From the NCBI GenBank assembly GCA_043811005.1, contig JBDRNO010000261.1, positions 1 through 19,328 on the forward strand: a DNA stretch of 19,328 bases. The letters are read 5' to 3'. Of the stretch, positions 16,261 to 19,328 are shown piece after piece. Under the pieces are notes generated by a model. That model did not search any database. It had not been told where the DNA came from and worked only from the letters and a program-made list of their open reading frames with translations. How positions within the stretch are numbered: the stretch's first letter is position 1; each line of letters starts with the position of its first letter. The position numbers were made by a program, and so were the translations under genes. This DNA comes from JBDRNO01 sp043811005 (GTDB lineage Bacteria; Bacteroidota; Bacteroidia; NORP154).

Positions 16261-16890
16261 TTATTTATTATGACAGGTTAAACAAAGAGCACTAACAGCG
16301 TTACTTTTTCTTAACATCTTAGCAATACCAGCAGTATTATGAACATCATGACAAGAAGCACATTCCATCTTATTACTAAATAACATATCAGCATCAATTG
16401 TACTTCCTAAACCAGAGTTAGCTGTTGATGGGTCATATAGTTCAGCATCAGTTGTAGCTAAAGCAGTATTATAAGTAAACGAAACAGGGTGGTCATCACT
16501 CAGGTCAGTCCCTAATAAAAAACTACCTGTTATAAAATTAGTGCCTGTAGTAGTACCACTGAAATTTTCAAGAGCCACTGTACCATCATGACAGCTAAGA
16601 CATAATTTTGAAGCTCCATCAGGTTGACCTATAGTTCCACTACCATCAAATGTAGTAGTGTTATAAAGAGTAAAAGCGGCTGTTGTGGTTATCTCATGGT
16701 TCCACAATGGAGAACCTGTTATGGTAACATCCGCGTTGTGTGGAGTATGACAAACGATACAAATTTTGCCTGTAGTATTCCATGCTTCACCAGAAAAATC
16801 GTGCGCAGAACCAGTAATTTGTCCAAAATTAACTTGTGGTAATACTAAAACAAACAACAGTGTGAAAATTACATTTAAATTTTTTTTCAT
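16261..16890 (-). CDS. Secreted tetraheme c-type cytochrome, candidate filament (OmcE-like) subunit
   Basis: This 209-aa protein starts at the ATG at 16888-16890, chosen for its AAGGAGG site and the signal peptide that follows (MKKNLNVIFTLLFVLVLPQV, cleavage near NFG-Q at 23). A longer frame to 16974 lacks both. The mature protein is ~186 aa with four CXXCH motifs at 44, 97, 177 and 203; the last lies at the extreme C-terminus. Five non-motif histidines (30, 51, 65, 134, 184) could serve as distal ligands. Motif order (CHTPHN, PLWNH, GQPDGASKLCLSCHDGT, DLSDDHPVSF, CASCHDVH, LCLTCHNK) and size resemble, from memory, small tetraheme cytochromes such as the Geobacter filament protein OmcE. Polymerisation is an inference; an ordinary soluble tetraheme carrier is the alternative. 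It is the first gene of the cluster and is followed by a terminator. Confidence 0.85.
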   Translation of the reverse strand: MKKNLNVIFTLLFVLVLPQVNFGQITGSAHDFSGEAWNTTGKICIVCHTPHNADVTITGSPLWNHEITTTAAFTLYNTTTFDGSGTIGQPDGASKLCLSCHDGTVALENFSGTTTGTNFITGSFLLGTDLSDDHPVSFTYNTALATTDAELYDPSTANSGLGSTIDADMLFSNKMECASCHDVHNTAGIAKMLRKSNAVSALCLTCHNK

Positions 16891-16899
16891 TTTTTTGTT

Positions 16900-16906
16900 C
16901 CTCCTT
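16900..16906 (-). promoter_or_regulatory. Strong Shine-Dalgarno site that fixes the tetraheme start
   Basis: Minus-strand AAGGAGG lies 9 nt before the ATG at 16890. It stands out because the other genes of this cluster have AT-rich leaders with little or no Shine-Dalgarno, which suggests heavy translation of this subunit. Confidence 0.75.
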
Positions 16907-16939
16907 GTAAATTTTTTTATATAAAAATATTTTGGATTA

Positions 16940-16975
16940 CAAAAATAGCAAAATAACGTAAAAAAACATAACAAA
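16940..16975 (-). promoter_or_regulatory. Candidate promoter of the cytochrome cluster
   Basis: Minus-strand TATTTTTG (16947-16940) fits the -7 consensus TAnnTTTG. A TTTG (16975-16972) lies 24 bp upstream, longer than the preferred ~19 bp. Transcription would start near 16933, leaving a leader of about 40 nt with the AAGGAGG site. In such AT-rich sequence the match could be chance. Confidence 0.4.
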
Positions 16976-17316
16976 TGTCATTTTTTATAAATAAATTATA
17001 AAAAGGGATTTAAAACATTGATAAGTGCAAAATCACTCTACTGTCATCCTAATCACGCGCCAGCGGGATGACGGGGTTACCATGATGACAACAGATATTT
17101 AAGAACTTTGTGTGTTAGGCATTCTCACCCTGAAATTAATTTCCTATCTAACATAATGTTATAGGGAGAATTGCGTATTTGGATATATATGATGAAAATA
17201 ATTTTAAAAAATGCAGCATGGGCGGATATCAGTAGCGAAAAGATATTTTTAGCTACCGAGAATAATCCGGTAGTGATCTCCGTTGATTGAACATGGATAA
17301 GCAATGCAATATTTAA
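16976..17316. other. Intergenic region upstream of the cytochrome cluster
   Basis: About 340 bases separate the hydrolase gene stop (17317) from the candidate cytochrome promoter. The stretch contains a REP-like inverted repeat (17043-17072), a 13-bp odd palindrome TAACATAATGTTA (17149-17161) and a 6-bp hairpin CTACCG/CGGTAG (17253-17273) without a T-tract. It also has a 33-codon plus-strand frame (17189-17290) with no ribosome-binding site or recognisable product. No larger gene is supported. Confidence 0.5.
17043..17072. repeat. REP-like inverted repeat
   Basis: GTCATCC (17043-17049) and GGATGAC (17066-17072) flank a 16-nt loop that contains the GC-rich CACGCGCCAGCG. In a very AT-rich intergenic region this GC-rich imperfect hairpin stands out and resembles intergenic palindromic repeats. 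Its sequence differs from the two palindromes at 3074-3097 and 18738-18781. Confidence 0.45.
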
Positions 17317-18435
17317 TTATTGCAGGTGTTCCCACCAACTGCCGGCAGGAGTATCCAGGTTGAACACCTCTCCTATTTGTGGTGTTATTAATGTGACAGC
17401 ATTTTTTTGCGCATCAATAGTTGCTCTTTGAACCGGCTCTTTCCATGGATGTAATGACAGGTTGAATTTAGCCCAGTGTATGGGTATTAATACCTTTCCC
17501 TGTACATCCATATGAGCCTGTACGGTTTGTTCCGGAAACATGTGGATACCGGACCATCTCTCATTATAAGCTCCACATTCAATAAATGTCAGATCAAACG
17601 GGCCATATTTCGCTCCAATCTCTTTGAATCCAGGAAAATATCCTGAGTCACCACTATAATAAACATTTTGTTCATTTCCTTTAATTACCCATGAACACCA
17701 TTGTGTTGCAAAACGGTTGGTCAACCTTCTTCCTGAAAAATGTCTGGTGGGGGTGCAAACCAGCTCAATTCCTTCAAGGGTGGAAGCCTCCCACCAGTCC
17801 AATTCAACAATATTTTCCACCGGAACTCCCCACTTTTCCAGGTGAGCTCCTACTCCCAATGGCACATAAAACCGTTTCACTTTATCTTTGAGTTTTAATA
17901 TAGCTTTATAGTCCAGGTGATCATAATGGTCATGAGATATTACAACTGCATCTATTTTGGGAAGATCCTCAATCCTGTAAGGGTTGGCATAGGCAAATTT
18001 TTTAGGTCCGGCAAAAGAAACCATGGATGCCCGCTTGCAAAAAACAGGATCGGTAATGATCACTTTGCCATCTATCCTGATCAGGATGGTGGAATGTCCC
18101 AGCCAGGATATCGTTAGATCCTTTCGCTGCTCAAATGCGCTCCTGTCAAAAGGGACTGTGTAGATCTCCCCGGCAGGTTCTCTGGATTTATGACCTTTGA
18201 AAAAATCCCAAAATGTTTTAAGCATTTGGCCCTTTGGCATACTCATATTGGTTTCTATGGGATTAATGAACTTACCATCAAGGTAATTTACAGATTTCCT
18301 CATTGTGGCTAATCGCTGACCCTCTGCTGAGGCGCCAAGCTGCTGTGCGTACGAGAAAAACGCAACGAATGAAAAGCATAGTACTGCTATAATAACCGAA
18401 GTAATGATCAATATCATTTTTAATCTTTTTTTCAT
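17317..18435 (-). CDS. Membrane-anchored metallo-beta-lactamase-fold hydrolase, NAPE-PLD/RomA-like
   Basis: This 372-aa protein has an N-terminal hydrophobic anchor (7-30) and then an extracytoplasmic domain. The metallo-beta-lactamase motifs are complete: WLGHST (111-116) and DPVF, the metal-binding SHDHYDHLD (His168, His170, Asp172, His173), His232 in PTRHFSGRR, Asp263 in YSGDSGY and His320 in PIHWAKF. The WLGHST...DP start and the RHFSGR block are characteristic of the branch containing N-acylphosphatidylethanolamine phospholipase D and RomA, so a lipid phosphodiester is a reasonable but unproven substrate. It starts 3 bp after the transposase stop codon, so it could be read from the same transcript, although the two functions are unrelated. 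Nothing links it to the cytochromes apart from proximity. Confidence 0.88.
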   Translation of the reverse strand: MKKRLKMILIITSVIIAVLCFSFVAFFSYAQQLGASAEGQRLATMRKSVNYLDGKFINPIETNMSMPKGQMLKTFWDFFKGHKSREPAGEIYTVPFDRSAFEQRKDLTISWLGHSTILIRIDGKVIITDPVFCKRASMVSFAGPKKFAYANPYRIEDLPKIDAVVISHDHYDHLDYKAILKLKDKVKRFYVPLGVGAHLEKWGVPVENIVELDWWEASTLEGIELVCTPTRHFSGRRLTNRFATQWCSWVIKGNEQNVYYSGDSGYFPGFKEIGAKYGPFDLTFIECGAYNERWSGIHMFPEQTVQAHMDVQGKVLIPIHWAKFNLSLHPWKEPVQRATIDAQKNAVTLITPQIGEVFNLDTPAGSWWEHLQ

Positions 18436-18438
18436 GAT

Positions 18439-19065
18439 TTAATAACTCATTTTAAGACAATTTCTTAAACCAGGATCCCTTTCCAAAGGCTTGCTGTATG
18501 TTTTGGGATTGTGTTCATCATTCTTCCAATTTTTTGGATTATCTATAATGTATTGTCCTATACGGTACAATTCCTGTTTGTTCCGTATAATATGGTCATA
18601 AAAATTGTATTGCCATACCTTGCAACCTGGCGATGATCGTAATTGATTGATTTTTTTGGTTGCGGATGATTCAAACCCCGCCATTAATGATGACAATGAA
18701 CGCGGACGCATTTTGGGTATTTGTTTTGTGCCGGGTTTATTTATTGTAGGGATAAACGGCCGTTTATCCCTACAATAAATATCATCACCGACATTTATTA
18801 TCCAAACAATGGCATGTAAATGATTTGGCATAATTTGATAAACATCCAATTTAATTTCATTCCTTATTTCTTCGGATTTTATCCATTCTTGTTTTACAAT
18901 TAATCCATATTCATTATAAATCATTTCGTTGTTCATTATTTCCCCAAACAAACATTCCCTGTTTTGTGTGCATAATGTAATGGAATATGCCCCAGGGCGG
19001 GAATAATCAAACCCTTTTAAACGTAATGATTTTCTGTTATGTATTTCAGGGTTGTATTTCATCAT
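18439..19065 (-). CDS. REP-associated tyrosine transposase (RAYT, Y1/HUH type)
   Basis: This 208-aa single-strand transposase carries the HUH metal-binding motif HLHAIVWI (His82, His84) after the family segment IMPN. The nucleophilic tyrosine is probably in the conserved block WQYNFYDHIIRN (about Tyr156). The N-terminal RKSLRLKGFDYSRPGAYSITLCTQNR is typical of RAYT proteins, as is the central SLSSLMAGFESSATKKIN. Such enzymes are thought to mobilise REP palindromes. The variable segment between the HUH block and the central block (about 96-109) is encoded by a perfect 44-bp palindrome. Reading frame and catalytic residues appear intact. Either of two adjacent ATGs (19065 or 19062) could be the start. 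No flanking terminal repeats were identified. Confidence 0.88.
   Translation of the reverse strand: MMKYNPEIHNRKSLRLKGFDYSRPGAYSITLCTQNRECLFGEIMNNEMIYNEYGLIVKQEWIKSEEIRNEIKLDVYQIMPNHLHAIVWIINVGDDIYCRDKRPFIPTINKPGTKQIPKMRPRSLSSLMAGFESSATKKINQLRSSPGCKVWQYNFYDHIIRNKQELYRIGQYIIDNPKNWKNDEHNPKTYSKPLERDPGLRNCLKMSY
18738..18781. repeat. 44-bp perfect palindrome inside the transposase gene
   Basis: Two 22-base arms meet with no spacer between 18759 and 18760. The core reads GTAGGGATAAACGG on the left and its exact complement on the right, flanked by TATTTATT/AATAAATA. All 22 base pairs match when checked by hand. The element is in frame and encodes about residues 96-109 of the transposase. Its mRNA should form a long hairpin. 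Confidence 0.9.
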
Positions 19066-19262
19066 AAATCATGTTTTATACATCTGAAAATACTACTGTT
19101 CTATACGGACTTTGCCATTCAGCAATTCCCATCCTGAATTGAATAATTCGCTATGGGACTGTAACGAAATAACCTAATCATTATTGAAATCAATCAGTAT
19201 CAATAATATATAGCTTTATTAGGATTTGAATATAGAATAATGAACATTAGAACAATAGAATA
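19066..19262. other. Divergent intergenic region between transposase and four-helix-bundle gene
   Basis: This stretch lies between the minus-strand transposase start and the plus-strand partial gene. It contains one short inverted repeat, CAATTC (19123-19128) with GAATTG (19136-19141), and becomes very AT-rich toward 19262. No exact TAnnTTTG box was found on either strand with a matching TTTG. Confidence 0.4.
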
Positions 19263-19267
19263 ATGAA
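19233..19267 (+). repeat. Direct repeat TAGAATAATGAA over the start of the last gene
   Basis: TAGAATAATGAA occurs at 19233-19244 and again at 19256-19267, 23 bp apart. The second copy contains the presumed ATG start codon at 19263. Confidence 0.5.
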
Positions 19268-19328
19268 TAAAAACAGAAAATATGATATTGAAGAGCGTCT
19301 TATCAATTTTACCATTTTAATTATGGAA
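19263..19328 (+). CDS. Probable four-helix-bundle (S23-like) protein, N-terminal fragment cut by the window end
   Basis: Twenty-two codons from the ATG at 19263 stay open to the last base of the window. The peptide begins MNKNRKYDIEERL and continues INFTILIME. This matches the usual N-terminus of the small (~120 aa) four-helix-bundle proteins related to the 23S rRNA intervening-sequence protein (TIGR02436-type), which typically begin with a DxxxRxxxFA-like amphipathic helix. The assignment rests on 22 residues and on the characteristic AT-rich leader. Function is unknown; these genes often accompany mobile or strain-variable DNA, and here a transposase is the neighbour. It is the only plus-strand gene in the window. 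Confidence 0.55.
   Translation, partial: MNKNRKYDIEERLINFTILIME

Noticed and set aside
8836..16890. Assignment of nitrite reductase, hydroxylamine oxidoreductase or other multiheme enzyme function
   Set aside because: All heme sites are CXXCH or CX3CH; no CXXCK, no crosslinking Tyr context and no enzyme-specific motif was seen, so electron transfer is the safer call.
16891..16974. Longer start for the tetraheme cytochrome (16974)
   Set aside because: The extension covers the AAGGAGG ribosome-binding site and the candidate -7 box, and precedes a clear signal peptide that starts at 16890.
17149..17161. Operator for the cytochrome cluster
   Set aside because: TAACATAATGTTA is symmetric but lies about 200 bp upstream of the candidate promoter, and in AT-rich DNA such short symmetry occurs often by chance.
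17253..17273. Terminator of the metallo-hydrolase gene
   Set aside because: The 6-bp stem CTACCG/CGGTAG is sound, but the sequence after it on the minus strand begins CTAAAAATATC, without a run of T.

Overview
The window looks like a chromosomal segment of a Bacteroidota (or closely related) bacterium. The evidence is a C-terminal type IX secretion sorting domain on the 1388-aa surface protein, several TAnnTTTG-type -7 promoter boxes, mostly AT-rich leaders without Shine-Dalgarno sequences, and low overall GC. All but one of the genes read on the minus strand. No rRNA, tRNA or CRISPR array was seen.

Layout by increasing coordinate. (1) 1-4389, housekeeping and regulatory genes: an HI0933/YhiN-type flavoprotein, overlapped by 8 bp by a DUF4172-Fic-winged-helix protein. 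The Fic promoter is studded with four copies of a 10-bp motif. Next comes a DeaD-type DEAD-box RNA helicase that carries a REP-like palindrome in its coding sequence. (2) 4435-8601, a mosaic cell-surface protein: leucine-rich repeats, Ig-like modules, a LamG-like domain, 156-bp tandem repeats and a T9SS tail. (3) 8836-16890, the centrepiece: seven genes for an apparent extracellular-electron-transfer conduit. In transcription order they are a tetraheme secreted cytochrome, an NHL beta-propeller lipoprotein, a pentaheme lipoprotein, a large outer-membrane beta-barrel, a nine-site cytochrome, a second secreted NHL propeller and a twelve-site cytochrome. (4) 17317-19328: a membrane-anchored metallo-beta-lactamase-fold hydrolase, a REP-associated Y1/HUH transposase with a 44-bp perfect palindrome inside it, and, on the plus strand, the first 22 codons of a probable four-helix-bundle protein.

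How region 3 may work (inference). The four cytochromes hold 30 candidate heme sites (28 CXXCH and 2 CX3CH). The small tetraheme protein has the size and motif order of filament-forming cytochromes such as OmcE. It has the only textbook Shine-Dalgarno in the cluster and is followed by a Rho-independent terminator, as expected for an abundant subunit made in excess over its machinery. Lipoprotein cytochrome, barrel and nine-site cytochrome could form a porin-cytochrome conduit across the outer membrane. The propellers could act as chaperone or scaffold, and the twelve-site protein looks like an enlarged relative of the tetraheme subunit. This is a candidate cytochrome-filament and porin-cytochrome system in Bacteroidota. 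It was recognised from motifs and gene order only; no database search was possible.
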